Shown here one piece after another: positions 1-11,682 of a stretch of DNA of 64,000 nucleotides. The notes beneath the pieces are model-generated. The model saw nothing but the letters and a program-made list of their open reading frames with translations. It was not told the origin of the DNA and did not search any database. The stretch comes from Rhodocyclales bacterium. Its GTDB lineage: Bacteria > Pseudomonadota > Gammaproteobacteria > Burkholderiales > Rhodocyclaceae. Both the position numbers and the translations under genes were made by a program. The DNA is taken from positions 173,808 to 237,807 of the forward strand of contig JAQGMF010000003.1 in NCBI GenBank assembly GCA_028292505.1, in the 5' to 3' direction. Position 1 is the first letter of the stretch. The number at the start of each line of letters is the position of its first letter.

Positions 1-404
1 CACAGTGCGGGTTGATTGCCGATCAGCTCGGGCAGCTTGGTGGGTAAGGTGTCGAGGGCAAAGGCATCGTCGAAGCCGAAGGTCTCGCGAGCTGTGGCGG
101 GGCCGTAGCGGAAACCATCCCATATCTCGCGTTCCAGATTCTTTTCGCGGCAGAACAGCATACTTTGGGCCGTGGCCGCGTCATTGCCGATCACCATGAC
201 GAGCATGGCTTCGGGCTCGGTGAAGCCGGTCAGATAGTAAAAGTAGCTGTCGAATCGATATGCATATTCGGTATCGCGATTGCGACGGCGCTCGGGCGCC
301 GTGGGCACAATGACGACGCCACCGCCGGCAGCGGCGATGCGTTCAGCGAGGCGACGGCGGCGAGCAGCGATGGCGGCAAGTCGTTGGGCGGACGGGGCGG
401 GCAT
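1..404 (-). CDS. pepP: Xaa-Pro aminopeptidase (aminopeptidase P), N-terminal part, cut by window edge
   Basis: The gene runs leftward out of the window, so only the first 134 residues are visible. The start is the ATG at 404-402, with AAGAGG a few bases upstream. After a basic leader the protein has VVIVPT and then RFDSYFYYLTGF followed by EPEAMLVM, which is the pattern of the AMP_N domain preceding the metal-dependent M24 catalytic domain. That catalytic domain lies outside the window. The family is cytosolic and removes an N-terminal residue that precedes proline. It follows murU by 46 bases, and the murU-pepP order is common in betaproteobacteria, which supports the call. Confidence 0.88.
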   Translation of the reverse strand, partial: MPAPSAQRLAAIAARRRRLAERIAAAGGGVVIVPTAPERRRNRDTEYAYRFDSYFYYLTGFTEPEAMLVMVIGNDAATAQSMLFCREKNLEREIWDGFRYGPATARETFGFDDAFALDTLPTKLPELIGNQPAL

Positions 405-450
405 GTAGGCCTCTTGGATTGAGCGGGATTGAGTGATCAATGCGGAGTGG

Positions 451-2197
<1,747 letters not shown>

Positions 2198-2217
2198 GTG
2201 CTCAATGATGCCAGAGC

Positions 2218-5046
2218 TCAGCTCGGCGGTCGGATCATCTTTGCGCTTAGTGCCTCGTCGAGTGCGGCGAGGCTGTCTTCGAGATGCGCGCGCGTCTCAG
2301 CAGAATAATGCGAGCCGTTGCGCTGCAACGCTTGCCGCAACCTGCCGCGCAGGGCTGCCGCATCGCTGCGGGCGAGACTGCGCACATCCGGCGCGGTCGG
2401 CCGGGTTGCGGTGATGATGCCTGAAATGCGTGACAGCCAGGCGCGTTGTAGATTGCGGCGCAGCAGGTTGATGTCCTTGCCGCCATCGAGCTCCTGCCAG
2501 ATGACATTTTGCAAGGTACCGATCAGCTCGGACAGCGGCAGCGAACCGGTCGTCTGGGTACGCAGCATCTCCGATTCGAGCAGGCGAATGGTCGTGCGGT
2601 CGGAGAGCAATTGATCGAGCACGCTGGTCTGCGCTGCCAGCACGCGGCTGACCAGTTGCAGGTTTGGCTCCTGCGCGGCGGTGCCGCTATAGGTGCCGTC
2701 GAAGCGGTCAAGGTGATCGAGCGGCAGGCGTTGCAGTAATGCCGGGTCGATATGGAAACTCTCCGTGGCGAACAGGCTGTGCGTCAACGTGTGGAGCGCG
2801 TCGCGCTGCTCCGCTTCGGGAATCGGCAGGAAGCTCGCCCGCGCGGCCGGCGAGGTCTGACGGATGATGCGGATGCCACCGATCTTCTTGGCCAGCGTCT
2901 GTGCGCTATTGGTCAGCAGGGAAATGCTGCGATCCACCGATAGACGGGCCTGACCGTAGTACGGATCGTCGCCCGGCGGACGCTTGGCCAATGCGTCCCA
3001 TTGCTCCTGCGCGAACGCCAGACGACGCGAGAACCACGCACGCGTGTCCGAGCCCAGGTCGAAGCGGTTGGTGTCCGGGTCGATGCCTGCACTCAGGCCA
3101 TCGCCACCCGCGTCTATGTCATTGCCATAAGCCAGCAGTGGGTCGTTCTGACCGCGTTCGGCGATCTGTTTGAGGTCATGCACTTCCTCTTCGGCGGGCA
3201 GCGTCTTGTAGCCATATTCGATTGCCCACATGTCATAAGGTCCGACAACCTTCTGCAGGTAGCCGACCGGCTTTTCGCCGACCAGGTTGATGTTGGGCGG
3301 CACGTAGTCCATGACGGATGCCGAGGTGCCGTTCTTGGCGACGAAGTCGGCATCGCGCAACTGCGCTGGCGTGTAGGCGCGCGTGCCGAGGAAGTTGTGC
3401 GACAGACCGAGCGTATGGCCGACTTCGTGCGCCACCGTGATGCGGATGGTGTCTTGCACATAGGCTTCTGCCTCCGGGCTGTCAGGCTTGATATCGCCGC
3501 GTGCGATGAGCGTATCGAGCGTATCCGCCATGTAGGCCGCTTCCTGTTCGCCGAAGTCGCATTCTTCGCCAGCCTCATCGTGGTCATGGTCGATGGCATG
3601 CGGCATCAGCAAAGCGCTACGGCCCGGCATGTCGCGAGAAATCTCGCGGCGTGAAGTACGCGTCCAGTTATCGGCGACGATGATATCGGCATCAAGGATT
3701 TCGCCGGTGCGTGGATCGGTGTTGGACGGGCCGACGGCCAGTACCGTGTCGGTGCCGATGAACCAGCGCACCGAGGCGTGATGTCGATCCGCCGTGTCGA
3801 AGTCGTCCGTATCCGTCTGCTGCTTTACGACAATGGCATTTTTGTAGCCGAGGCGTTCGAAAGCGCTGTTCCACATCAGGATGCCTTCGCTCACGGCTTG
3901 GCGATAGCGCTCCGGCACATTGTTGTCGATCCAGTACACGATGGGCTGCTTCGGTTCCGACAGCGCAGCGGTCTCATCCTTCTTTTCAAGCCGCCAGCGT
4001 TTGATGAAATGCGTGCGCGGCGTGGGTGCCGCGTCGCTGCGGAAATCCCAACGCGTCTCGAAGAAATAACCCACACGCGGGTCGGCGAGGCGTGGCGTCA
4101 TCGGTTCGGGCAGGGCCGAGAAACTGTAGAGGAAGCGCATCGACACGCTGCGTGCGTCCGGCACGTTATGTGGTACGGCGAAAGGCGCTTGACCTGGTTG
4201 CGGTTGCGGGATGCGTGGCACGGCGTAGTGCAGTCTGACTTCGAAGCTTGTTTCGTCGGCGTTGCTGCGTGCATTCACGATCTGGCTATTGGCGCGATCG
4301 AAGCCGTAGCCCAGCCGGTATGCCGCCTCCAGCGAACTGCCGCCAGCAGGGACGTCGCTCAGCACGATCGCCGAGATGTCGACCAGCACGGCCTTGCTGG
4401 TTGGGTGTGGTTGACTGACGATGGGCGCCACGCCAAGCAGACTGTCGGGGAAGGCTTGCTCGACATTGCGCTCCATCGGCTTATTGCCGTCGGCGAAGAA
4501 TGCCGTATTACGTTCATACCACTGCACGCGATCGCCCGCCGCGCGGTGGAACACGCCGATATCGGAATCGATCATCTGGCCGGCGTATAGGCCACGTTCG
4601 CCCAGGCCCTGCGTGCGGTTAATGGCGAAATAAAAGGGATGGTCGAAATCCGCTTCGCGCAGCTCGATATAGTAACGATCATCCTTGTGCCAGATGTTGA
4701 AGAAGCCTTCGATCTTCTTGAAGTCCTTGATCTGGTCGTTGAATGCATGCAACGCCGGATTCGGCGCAGACGCACTGGACGATGCGGCGTTGGTGCGCGC
4801 TGCAGCTGTTGGCGCGGCAAGCGGTGCGGATGCCAGTTGTGGCACAGCCAGAGGCGCGCTCGCCAGGGAAGGAACCGTCGGCGGCGCCACGTTGAGCGGC
4901 GAAGCAACTTGTGGCGCGGGTGCTTCCGTTGTAGGGGCCGTGCTACAGGCGACCAGCGACGCGCCAGCGAGGCTTGTCAGCAGAACACCAAGTCGAACGA
5001 GGAATGCCGATGGGCGAGGGGGGGTACGATCAATCTGCAAGAACAA
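2218..5046 (-). CDS. zinc-dependent metalloprotease lipoprotein (DUF5117/DUF4953 type)
   Basis: A 942-residue exported protein. The N-terminus has a hydrophobic stretch (about 18-33) ending in the lipobox LVAC with Cys34, so it is probably lipid-anchored. An Ala/Pro-rich spacer runs to about residue 95. The next part ([13 protein letters not shown], then [12 protein letters not shown]) is typical of the DUF5118/DUF5117 region. The zincin site [11 protein letters not shown] starts near residue 538 and supplies the HExxH plus third-His ligands, inside the DUF4953-like part. The substrate is unknown. The ATG at 5046 lies inside the end of miaB (17-base overlap), implying co-transcription. It sits between miaB and phoH, an unusual place. 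Confidence 0.88.
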   Translation of the reverse strand: MFLQIDRTPPRPSAFLVRLGVLLTSLAGASLVACSTAPTTEAPAPQVASPLNVAPPTVPSLASAPLAVPQLASAPLAAPTAAARTNAASSSASAPNPALHAFNDQIKDFKKIEGFFNIWHKDDRYYIELREADFDHPFYFAINRTQGLGERGLYAGQMIDSDIGVFHRAAGDRVQWYERNTAFFADGNKPMERNVEQAFPDSLLGVAPIVSQPHPTSKAVLVDISAIVLSDVPAGGSSLEAAYRLGYGFDRANSQIVNARSNADETSFEVRLHYAVPRIPQPQPGQAPFAVPHNVPDARSVSMRFLYSFSALPEPMTPRLADPRVGYFFETRWDFRSDAAPTPRTHFIKRWRLEKKDETAALSEPKQPIVYWIDNNVPERYRQAVSEGILMWNSAFERLGYKNAIVVKQQTDTDDFDTADRHHASVRWFIGTDTVLAVGPSNTDPRTGEILDADIIVADNWTRTSRREISRDMPGRSALLMPHAIDHDHDEAGEECDFGEQEAAYMADTLDTLIARGDIKPDSPEAEAYVQDTIRITVAHEVGHTLGLSHNFLGTRAYTPAQLRDADFVAKNGTSASVMDYVPPNINLVGEKPVGYLQKVVGPYDMWAIEYGYKTLPAEEEVHDLKQIAERGQNDPLLAYGNDIDAGGDGLSAGIDPDTNRFDLGSDTRAWFSRRLAFAQEQWDALAKRPPGDDPYYGQARLSVDRSISLLTNSAQTLAKKIGGIRIIRQTSPAARASFLPIPEAEQRDALHTLTHSLFATESFHIDPALLQRLPLDHLDRFDGTYSGTAAQEPNLQLVSRVLAAQTSVLDQLLSDRTTIRLLESEMLRTQTTGSLPLSELIGTLQNVIWQELDGGKDINLLRRNLQRAWLSRISGIITATRPTAPDVRSLARSDAAALRGRLRQALQRNGSHYSAETRAHLEDSLAALDEALSAKMIRPPS

Positions 5047-6376
5047 GCTCTCCGCGCAGCGTGTGCGACATCACTGCGGTAATGGTGACGTTGACGAAAT
5101 GCCCTATCAGACGCGAGCGCTGATGCGCATGGCTGGTGAAATTCACCACACGATTATTATCGGTACGGCCAGCCAGTTCGTTAGGGTCTTTCTTCGACGG
5201 ACCTTCTACCAGGATGCGTTGCTGCGAGCCGACCATGGACGTGCTGATTGCCGTCGCCTGCTCGTCAATGCGCTTTTGCAGGCGCGCCAGACGTTCGAGT
5301 TTGAGCGATTGCGGCGTGTCGTCGACCAGATCGGCGGCGGGTGTGCCGGGACGTGCGCTATAGATGAAACTGTATGAATTGTCGAAGCCAACGTCGTCGA
5401 TGAGCTTCATCGTCGCCTCGAAATCGGCCGCGGTCTCGCCGGGAAAGCCGACGATGAAATCCGAAGACAGGGTCAGATCGGGCCGCGCCGCGCGCAGCTT
5501 GCGGATCAGCGCCTTGTATTCGAGCGTCGTGTAGCCGCGCTTCATCGCTGCTAGCACGCGGTCAGCGCCAGCCTGCACGGGAAGATGCAAATGGGATACG
5601 AGCTTGGGCAGCGTCGCGTAGGCATCGATGATACGTTGCGACATCTCGCGCGGGTGCGAGGTGGTGTAGCGGATGCGCTCGATGCCAGGAATGTCGTGCA
5701 CGCATTCGAGCAGGAAAGCGAAATCAACAAGCTCTTCCGTACCACGTGACATGACGGCACGCCAGGCGTTCACATTCTGTCCGAGCAAGGTAACTTCCTT
5801 GATGCCCTGCGCGGCAAGCCCGGCGATTTCGGTCAGTACATCGTCAAGCGGCCGCGAAACTTCCTCGCCGCGTGTGTAAGGCACCACGCAGAAGCTGCAG
5901 TACTTCGAGCAGCCTTCCATGATGGACACGAAGGCCGTCGCGCCTTCGACGCGCGCCGGCGGCATATTGTCGAACTTCTCGATCTCCGGAAAGCTGATGT
6001 CCACCTGCGCGCGACCACTCTGGCGACGCTTGTCGATCAACGCGGGCAGACGATGCAGAGTCTGCGGGCCGAATACGATATCGACATAAGGCGCGCGCGC
6101 CACGATGGCAGCGCCCTCTTGCGAAGCTACGCAGCCGCCGACGCCGATGATCAGATCCGGATTGGCCTGCTTGAGATGTTTGACCCGGCCCAGGTCGTGG
6201 AACACCTTCTCCTGCGCCTTCTCGCGTACCGAGCAGGTATTGAATAAAATGACGTCGGCATCTTCCGGTGTATCCGTCTTGATCAAACCCTCGCTGGCGC
6301 CCAGCACGTCTGCCATCTTGTCCGAGTCGTACTCGTTCATCTGGCAGCCAAAGGTACGGATGTAAAGCTTCTTCAT
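5030..6376 (-). CDS. miaB: tRNA-2-methylthio-N6-dimethylallyladenosine synthase
   Basis: 448 residues from the ATG at 6376, which begins [20 protein letters not shown] as in the family; longer upstream reading adds only non-conserved residues. The three N-terminal cluster ligands are Cys11, Cys48 and Cys82. The radical-SAM motif is GCSKYCSFC with Cys156, Cys160 and Cys163. A C-terminal TRAM domain is present ([11 protein letters not shown] onward). The enzyme adds a methylthio group to i6A37 in tRNAs reading UNN codons. It appears to head the leftward metalloprotease-phoH-murU-pepP run. Confidence 0.96.
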   Translation of the reverse strand: MKKLYIRTFGCQMNEYDSDKMADVLGASEGLIKTDTPEDADVILFNTCSVREKAQEKVFHDLGRVKHLKQANPDLIIGVGGCVASQEGAAIVARAPYVDIVFGPQTLHRLPALIDKRRQSGRAQVDISFPEIEKFDNMPPARVEGATAFVSIMEGCSKYCSFCVVPYTRGEEVSRPLDDVLTEIAGLAAQGIKEVTLLGQNVNAWRAVMSRGTEELVDFAFLLECVHDIPGIERIRYTTSHPREMSQRIIDAYATLPKLVSHLHLPVQAGADRVLAAMKRGYTTLEYKALIRKLRAARPDLTLSSDFIVGFPGETAADFEATMKLIDDVGFDNSYSFIYSARPGTPAADLVDDTPQSLKLERLARLQKRIDEQATAISTSMVGSQQRILVEGPSKKDPNELAGRTDNNRVVNFTSHAHQRSRLIGHFVNVTITAVMSHTLRGELVLAD

Positions 6377-6420
6377 TGTTGATACGCCAAGAGGTAAAAC
6401 AAAAACAGCTACGCGGCAGC

Positions 6421-6735
6421 CTACGGGTTGCCGTCGATGATCCACGCGCGATGGAGAGCGCCCGCATTGTCCAGCAGCGCCCGCACAAGATACTTGCCCT
6501 GGAGGGACTCCGACAGCACGATCAGATTATTGGTGCCGCGGATTTGAACAGCGGCCGACAGGCGGATGGGTTTGCCGTTGAGCGTGACCGAGCCATTGCC
6601 CGGAAATTCCAGAATGGCTTTCTGCGCTTCGGCGGGGATGTGCCGGCCCGGCGGTGTCGCCTGTTGTGCGATGGCCCCCACGTTCCAGCCAGACAAAGCC
6701 AGCCCGACACACACCGCGCAAATTTTCCAGTTCAT
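6421..6735 (-). CDS. small exported protein of unknown function
   Basis: 104 residues from the ATG at 6735, with GGAG close upstream. The open frame extends 51 codons further, but the signal peptide fixes this start: [16 protein letters not shown] followed by an AIA-Q cleavage site near residue 24. The mature part of about 80 residues contains a short beta-rich stretch ([20 protein letters not shown]) and no cysteines, repeats or known motif. I do not recognise a family. It ends 45 bases before the miaB start and reads in the same direction, so it may share transcription with miaB. Confidence 0.7.
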   Translation of the reverse strand: MNWKICAVCVGLALSGWNVGAIAQQATPPGRHIPAEAQKAILEFPGNGSVTLNGKPIRLSAAVQIRGTNNLIVLSESLQGKYLVRALLDNAGALHRAWIIDGNP

Positions 6736-6931
6736 CTTGTCTCCACCCAAAGAGCAATACATATGCACTGGGCAATGGTCGGACATCACTTCGGCTAAGT
6801 CAATTGAAGACGTGTCAAGCCCATGAATTGCATGGATTTTGGCACTCCGCGCACGGACGCATGCCTTGACCTTGAGGTAGCATGGCAATTAGAATTGCCG
6901 GCTCAGGTTTTTGAGCCTGTCCTTACCGAAG

Positions 6932-7008
6932 GGTGATGTAGCTCAGATGGTTAGAGCGGTGGATTCATAACCCACAGGTCGGCGGTTCGATCCCGCCCAT
7001 CACCACCA
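6932..7008 (+). tRNA. tRNA with CAT anticodon (elongator Met most likely)
   Basis: A 77-base cloverleaf including an encoded CCA. The acceptor stem is GGTGATG/CATCACC, the D arm contains GCTCAGATGGTTAGAGC, the anticodon loop is TTCATAA, and the T arm is GGCGGTTCGATCCCGCC. The 1-72 pair is normal, so this is not the initiator. A CAT anticodon could also be an isoleucine tRNA modified with lysidine, which the gene sequence cannot exclude. Confidence 0.93.
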
Positions 7009-7041
7009 CGAACATATTGCACTGCGTCCCACGACGTCTCG

Positions 7042-7077
7042 AAAAGCCCGCAAACCACAGGTTCTGCGGGCTTTTTC
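7042..7077 (+). terminator. intrinsic terminator after the CAT tRNA
   Basis: AAAAGCCCGCA pairs with TGCGGGCTTTT around a short loop, followed by a T-rich run. It lies 34 bases after the tRNA. Flanking A and T runs make it potentially bidirectional. Confidence 0.75.
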
Positions 7078-7111
7078 TTTGATATGACTGGCCTCGTGCG
7101 CAGCACCAAAC

Positions 7112-7153
7112 AAAAATCCCGCAGTAGCCAGAAAGGGCTACTACGGGATTTTT
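7112..7153 (-). terminator. terminator for the first alginate lyase gene (bidirectional form)
   Basis: AAAAATCCCG-AGTAGCC and GGCTACTACGGGATTTTT form a long stem with one mismatch and a 6-base loop. It sits 37 bases past the stop of the leftward PL7 gene. Confidence 0.75.
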
Positions 7154-7189
7154 CATGTCAAGACTCAGACACGCTCAGGCAGAAGTCTC

Positions 7190-7975
7190 TTACGCGCCGT
7201 GGTACATGGCGATGTAATAGACCTTGACCGTTGCGCTGGCACTACCTTGATTGTAATTACCCGCCTTGAAGTAGTTCAGGAGGCCCGATTTCAGGAAGCT
7301 GGAATCAGGCGTCTGGCACTTCTGCGCGGCAAGGGCCGCTGTGGGGTTAGCACCAGCACTGACGCAAACCTTGGTCCCCGCATAGGTAATCCGGTAGAAG
7401 AACGGTTTGTTCTGGGGGAGGTTCGCGAAATCCATCGCCTTGCTGGTATCGATCCCGCCGTTGGACAAGCTCGCTTCCATGGTGCAATGCAAGCCGCTGC
7501 CTGTGTAGTAGCACTTCAGGAGCGGATAGTTGCCGCCGCCCGAATCAGGATGAATCTGACCGACGATCGTGTTGGAGCCTGTGACAGACACCCACGCATC
7601 GAGAACATGTGTGCCCGGGGAAGTCCAACCGGTTCCACTCGAATCATCGCGCAATTCCGTGCGCGGATGGGTGCTGTTGGTCGTCAAGCAGTCCTTGCCG
7701 CTGGCCACCATGGTCATGGAACCATCGGTGGTGTTCGTGAAGAAATGCGATGAGGTATAGCTACCGATGGGGCTCACACCAGGGCTGCAAGCGGACCCCG
7801 TACCCGTCTGTAGTTTCCACTGGGACAGATTGAAATTTTGTCCGGGTGCCTTGTTCGTGGCGTGCGTCGGTGCGCTGGACGGCGGCGTAGCGATAGCCGC
7901 AATCGCCTGTGACGTTGCACAACACAATGCACTGATTGCGACCACGCTGAAAATTGAGCCGGTTGTTTTGAACAT
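7190..7975 (-). CDS. polysaccharide lyase family 7 (alginate lyase), secreted
   Basis: 261 residues with a signal peptide (hydrophobic residues about 8-26, AIA-type site). The three conserved PL7 segments are all present: RTELR at 105-109, QIH at 140-142 and YFKAGNYNQ at 235-243. These form the substrate groove and catalytic centre, cleaving alginate by beta-elimination, typically as an endo-lyase. Four cysteines (63, 96, 155, 164) and later ones suggest disulfides. GGAGACAAG just before the ATG at 7975 supports the start. It is the smallest of three lyases in this block and has no accessory domain. Uronate specificity cannot be read from sequence. Confidence 0.9.
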   Translation of the reverse strand: MFKTTGSIFSVVAISALCCATSQAIAAIATPPSSAPTHATNKAPGQNFNLSQWKLQTGTGSACSPGVSPIGSYTSSHFFTNTTDGSMTMVASGKDCLTTNSTHPRTELRDDSSGTGWTSPGTHVLDAWVSVTGSNTIVGQIHPDSGGGNYPLLKCYYTGSGLHCTMEASLSNGGIDTSKAMDFANLPQNKPFFYRITYAGTKVCVSAGANPTAALAAQKCQTPDSSFLKSGLLNYFKAGNYNQGSASATVKVYYIAMYHGA

Positions 7976-8167
7976 CTTGTCTCCTTTATTTGGTGTGATG
8001 AAAAAGTGGCTCAGCTACTTGCGCTTGAGCTCATCGATTTCTTTCTGGATCGATCGGGTGGTGCGCCAAAAGCTGTTTCGCGCTCGCCACCTCGTGTAGA
8101 ACCATTTGGTCTACCCACCGAACAGTCACAGAAGCACAATGATTAGACAATTGGGGGAAACGCCATT

Positions 8168-8199
8168 AATTCCAGAAATCCTCATAATTTCGTGGAATT
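8168..8199. promoter_or_regulatory. imperfect dyad upstream of the PL7 gene
   Basis: AATTCCA (8168-8174) is mirrored by TGGAATT (8193-8199), and inside it GAAAT is mirrored by ATTTC. One extra base makes the dyad slightly asymmetric. It lies about 190 bases upstream of the PL7 start in AT-rich DNA, has no T-run and is therefore more like a protein-binding site than a terminator. The rest of 7976-8332 shows no gene. Confidence 0.35.
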
Positions 8200-8332
8200 T
8201 TTCATGAATTTCCGCCGGAAAGACGCTCCGGTGCATGTCCAAGTGATCGCGAACGCTGAGCCGTATCTCGGGGGCGATTCATTCAATAAACGTCAAGTTT
8301 GGGGTGACAAGTTTTTTAAGATCGACAACCAC

Positions 8333-8701
8333 TCAAAGGTGGCCACGCTCTTGCGCGCTCCTTCGCAGCGTTGATGACCCGTTCAGCCCCAAAAAAAGGG
8401 AGCCCAAGCTCCCTGCTTCAGTCGATAGCCGCTGCGAATCTTGCTTACTTATTTTCTTGCGGCGTGTCATGAAACCCAGAAGACCGAGACCGGATATCAA
8501 AATGGCATAACTCGCAGATTCAGGCACCGGTGCTATGGCCAAGCCGCCGAAGCGCTCGCCGGCAGTTGCGGCATCCATGACGTCAAACGAAGTGTTGAGC
8601 GCAGTCAGGAAACCGGCCGCCATGGCGGCTTGCGAAAACCCGATAGATGTCAATGCGACGACAAGCGCTGCTCTTGCAGGAAATCCAAATGATATTTTTT
8701 T
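8333..8701 (-). pseudogene. remnant of a PEP-CTERM exported protein gene
   Basis: Reading leftward, the frame shows a signal-peptide-like start (KKISFGFP, then ALVVALTSIGFSQAAMA) and, after only about 30 residues, a PEP-CTERM signal: VPESASYAILISGLGLLGF plus MTRRKK. PEP-CTERM proteins normally end at the RRKK-type basic cluster. Here the frame continues for 39 codons through a strong terminator to a stop at 8333. No ATG or GTG precedes the signal peptide in this frame; the first usable start is TTG at 8653, which would cut the signal peptide in half. The missing start, short middle and run-through point to frameshift or deletion. A real small PEP-CTERM protein from a rare start codon is possible. 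Confidence 0.55.
8391..8414 (-). terminator. terminator of the PEP-CTERM gene
   Basis: On the minus strand GGGAGC-TTGG-GCTCCC is followed directly by seven T residues. It falls inside the extended reading frame of the PEP-CTERM remnant, which argues that the original stop codon lay upstream of it. Confidence 0.8.
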
Positions 8702-9252
8702 GTACCGTTGTAGGTAAAGTTTTGTAAGGCGACGATGGCGCGCCTTTGGGGAACCGACGGGACGATGCCTTGCAGTAGTTCACCCCCCGGATCCAAACCG
8801 ATCGTAATGACTGGACATGTCGCAAACGCGCTTTCAACCGCACCGCGGATGTAAGCCGAATGACCTACGGTTCTGTCGAAATCCTGACGGAAAGACTGAC
8901 GCCAGAAAAAGCCTCAAGAGAGCGAACAGTCATTGTGATAGAGCATGACAAAGGAATTGGTGTCAGGGCGATTGCTCGGCCAAGGTGGCATGCGGTAACG
9001 ATATCTACTGGAACGATGTCAATCGGCAAGCTGGTGCTGACCAACTTCAACATCGGTACTGGTTGCAATCAATGGCCAATCGGCGGGATACTCTTCTCGA
9101 CCTTCTACGGCGGTCACGAAACGCGCTGAGGACTGCGGGTTGACACAGCTTCGTACTTCGCCGATTTCGCGATCTGTACGACGTATATCGGACCTTGATC
9201 CTCTCGAACAGCGACTGAATTCAAGATTGGAACTTGTTTATGTCATTTGCAT
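8702..9252. other. intergenic stretch, no gene recognised
   Basis: About 550 bases between the PEP-CTERM remnant and the response-regulator gene. Short frames exist on both strands (for example 8860-9129, plus), but none has a recognisable motif, signal peptide or convincing ribosome site. The promoter of the two-component genes should lie near the right end. Confidence 0.4.
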
Positions 9253-9918
9253 ATGCGCTTGCTGCTGCTTGAAGACGACATGACTGTCGCGCAGGGAATC
9301 GTCGAAGGGCTCGCCCGCTCGGGCATGGGCGTCGACCATCTTGAATCTGCTGAGCCTGCGGAAGGAGCCATAGCTTTGACAAACTATGATCTTGTCATGG
9401 TCGATCTGGGCTTGCCTGGCATGGACGGGCTCGAATTTATCCGCCGTATTCGCCTCAGAAACATAGCACTCCCCGTGTTGATCCTCACTGCGCGTGATGG
9501 ATTGGAGGACCGCGTCCGAGGCCTGGATATTGGTGCCGACGACTACCTGCTCAAGCCTTTCCTGTTGCCGGAATTGCAAGCGCGGATTCGTGCGCTTATC
9601 CGCCGCAGCAGCGCTACGACAGCCTCAGAAGTGACGTTCGGCCCGCTCTGTTTCAACTTGGGATTGAGAACCGCGACACTTTTAAAATGCCACCTTGATA
9701 TTACGATGCGGGAATGGGAAGTTCTTCAACACTTGATACTTTCGGCTCCGAATGTCACGACCAAGCAAAAACTTGCCGACAGCTTGAGCTCTTGGGATAA
9801 CGAAATATCGACGAATGCAGTCGAAATATACATTTCAAGATTGCGGGGAAAGCTGCAAGACTCGGGCGTATTGATAAGGACCGTGCGCGGCATTGGATAT
9901 CGGCTAGAGCTGATTTGA
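9253..9918 (+). CDS. OmpR-family response regulator (TctD/QseB-like)
   Basis: 221 residues from the ATG at 9253; a TTG two codons earlier is less likely. The receiver has acidic residues EDD (7-9), phospho-acceptor Asp51 in MVDLGLPGMDGL, a TAR segment and a KPF lysine. The C-terminal half is a winged-helix DNA-binding domain (ITMREWEVLQHL, VEIYISRLRGKL, VRGIGYRL). It overlaps the sensor kinase gene by 4 bases, so the two are translationally coupled. It lies between a PL7 gene and two further lyase genes and may control them, but that is inference. The kinase resembles TctE, whose classical signal is tricarboxylates. Confidence 0.92.
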   Translation: MRLLLLEDDMTVAQGIVEGLARSGMGVDHLESAEPAEGAIALTNYDLVMVDLGLPGMDGLEFIRRIRLRNIALPVLILTARDGLEDRVRGLDIGADDYLLKPFLLPELQARIRALIRRSSATTASEVTFGPLCFNLGLRTATLLKCHLDITMREWEVLQHLILSAPNVTTKQKLADSLSSWDNEISTNAVEIYISRLRGKLQDSGVLIRTVRGIGYRLELI

Positions 9919-11324
9919 AATTCAGCAAATCGACCATCCGTCCTTATTCCCTACGCAATAAGCTGACGGGCTACTTGTCGATTCCACTTCTGGTCCTGCT
10001 TGGCATCAGCATCGTGACTGACTATCGCGAGGGCATGAATGTAGCAAATACTGCTTACGACTACGCACTGTTCAGCACCGCACTCGTGCTGGCTTCAAGA
10101 CTGGATCTCGATGACAAAGGCGTGGACATCGATCTGCCCTCAGAGGTAGACACAGTCCTGCGCACAGACGCCGAAGACAAGGTTTTCTATGCCGTTGTAC
10201 TCCAAAATGGAAACTTGGTCGCGGGCGATGCGCAACTGGCGGCTCTGGATATTCCGTCCGCCGCTGAAGGAGTCAGCTATCACGATGCAATGCTGGACAG
10301 AGCATCGATAAGAGTCGCCACCTACCGATTTACACCAAAAAATAACCTGCTCTTTCCGACACGAATTCTTGTCGCAGAAACGACAAAAAAGCGGGAGCAC
10401 GCGGCAACACGCGTGATGGTCACCACGCTGTGGACTGACATACTATTAATTGCAACATCCCTGAGCGTGGTCTTCTTTGGCGTGCGCCATGTCCTGGCGC
10501 CGCTCGACGTGTTGAGCAAGCAGATTGCACGTCGCCAATCCGACGATCTAAGCCCGATCAGCGAAACGGGCACATCGAACGAGATTCGGCCGCTGCTCTG
10601 GGCCATCAATCGCTTCATGAAAAACCTGCAGCAATCTGCAGCAGCGCAGCAAGCATTCATTTCAAGTGCTGCGCACCAATTGCGGACCCCTCTGACTGGC
10701 CTGCAAACGCAACTGGAGCTAGCCGCCGAAAGCCCGCCAGATGAAGTATTCCAGCGCTTGGCAGCAATCCGGATTTCTGCCCTCAGAATGGGTCATCTCA
10801 CGAAGCAGATGCTGGCCTTGGCGCGCGCGTCCGTAGTTGGCACGTCCATGGAAATGGAGTCAGTCGAGCTTTCGGAATTGCTGGAACGCGCGGCTTCTGA
10901 TTTCATCGACATGGCCATACAACGCAATATTGATTTGGGATTTTCATCCGACCCCGTCATCGTGTCCGGTTCGCGCTGGATGCTCCGAGAACTGCTTTCC
11001 AATCTGATCGACAATGCCCTGCGCTACACGGCCGACGGCGATCATGTGACCGTGCGTTGTGGCACGGGCGTGGACCGTGCCCCATTCCTGGAGGTAGAGG
11101 ATGATGGTCCGGGTATTCCAGAAGGCGCGCGGGACAAAGTGTTCGAGCGATTTTTCAGGATCGACGAGCAGTCCACCGTCGGTTCCGGACTCGGGCTTTC
11201 CATTGTCAAGGAAGTGGCAATGCTACACAAAGCAATAGTCACGTTGCATACTCCGTCCAGTGGGCACGGCGTATTGGTGCGCGTGAATTTTCCTGCCCTT
11301 GCGTTGTCCAGCTCGAAGAGTTGA
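9915..11324 (+). CDS. TctE-like sensor histidine kinase
   Basis: 469 residues from a TTG start at 9915 that overlaps the regulator stop (TTGA), a common coupled arrangement. One transmembrane helix lies at about 17-35, then a periplasmic region to about 168 that begins with the TctE-like stretch NTAYDYALFSTALVLASRL, and a second helix at about 170-190. The HisKA box is AHQLRTPLTGLQ with phospho-acceptor His254. The N box (ELLSNLIDNALRYT), DDGPGIP and GSGLGLSIV follow in the ATPase domain. All catalytic motifs look intact. The periplasmic ligand is unknown; given the neighbours, a uronate or small carboxylate is a reasonable guess. Confidence 0.92.
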   Translation: MKFSKSTIRPYSLRNKLTGYLSIPLLVLLGISIVTDYREGMNVANTAYDYALFSTALVLASRLDLDDKGVDIDLPSEVDTVLRTDAEDKVFYAVVLQNGNLVAGDAQLAALDIPSAAEGVSYHDAMLDRASIRVATYRFTPKNNLLFPTRILVAETTKKREHAATRVMVTTLWTDILLIATSLSVVFFGVRHVLAPLDVLSKQIARRQSDDLSPISETGTSNEIRPLLWAINRFMKNLQQSAAAQQAFISSAAHQLRTPLTGLQTQLELAAESPPDEVFQRLAAIRISALRMGHLTKQMLALARASVVGTSMEMESVELSELLERAASDFIDMAIQRNIDLGFSSDPVIVSGSRWMLRELLSNLIDNALRYTADGDHVTVRCGTGVDRAPFLEVEDDGPGIPEGARDKVFERFFRIDEQSTVGSGLGLSIVKEVAMLHKAIVTLHTPSSGHGVLVRVNFPALALSSSKS

Positions 11325-11600
11325 TTGAGGGCTCCGCGTAGGATAGATGCTTCTTGGCTTCGGCACATCCAGTCAGCTGAAACCGGCAATCGCCAGTTTT
11401 TTTATCGCGCACAGCATATCGGTGGTGAATTCAGCGACAGCGTTTCGTCGGGGATTTGCGAGGCCTTGCACCCACAACAAATTGAAGTCGAAAGCGAGGG
11501 TAACCGCCTCTCTGTAGATTGCACGGCCAGGAAAATATGCTAAATACGTAACTCAGGCAGCGACCTGTGCAATATAGCCTGGCAGCAGTAGATAGCGCGC
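11325..11600. other. intergenic stretch between the kinase and a convergent lyase gene
   Basis: About 275 bases between convergent genes. One 72-codon frame (11325-11543, plus) has no signal peptide or motif and is not supported. Nothing else is recognisable. Confidence 0.4.
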
Positions 11601-11636
11601 AAAAAAACCCCGGATGTCATTGCTGACGTCCGGGTT
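11601..11636 (-). terminator. terminator for the second alginate lyase gene
   Basis: On the minus strand AACCCGGACGTCA is mirrored by TGACATCCGGGG around a short loop and ends in a run of T. It lies 46 bases beyond the stop of the leftward gene. Confidence 0.78.
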
Positions 11637-11682
11637 CGTTTGAATCAGCATCAACCGGCGCGAACTGCGCCAGATTGCGCGC

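Noticed and set aside
8860..9129. 89-codon frame before the response regulator
   Set aside because: No ribosome site, signal, motif or recognisable family; left as intergenic.
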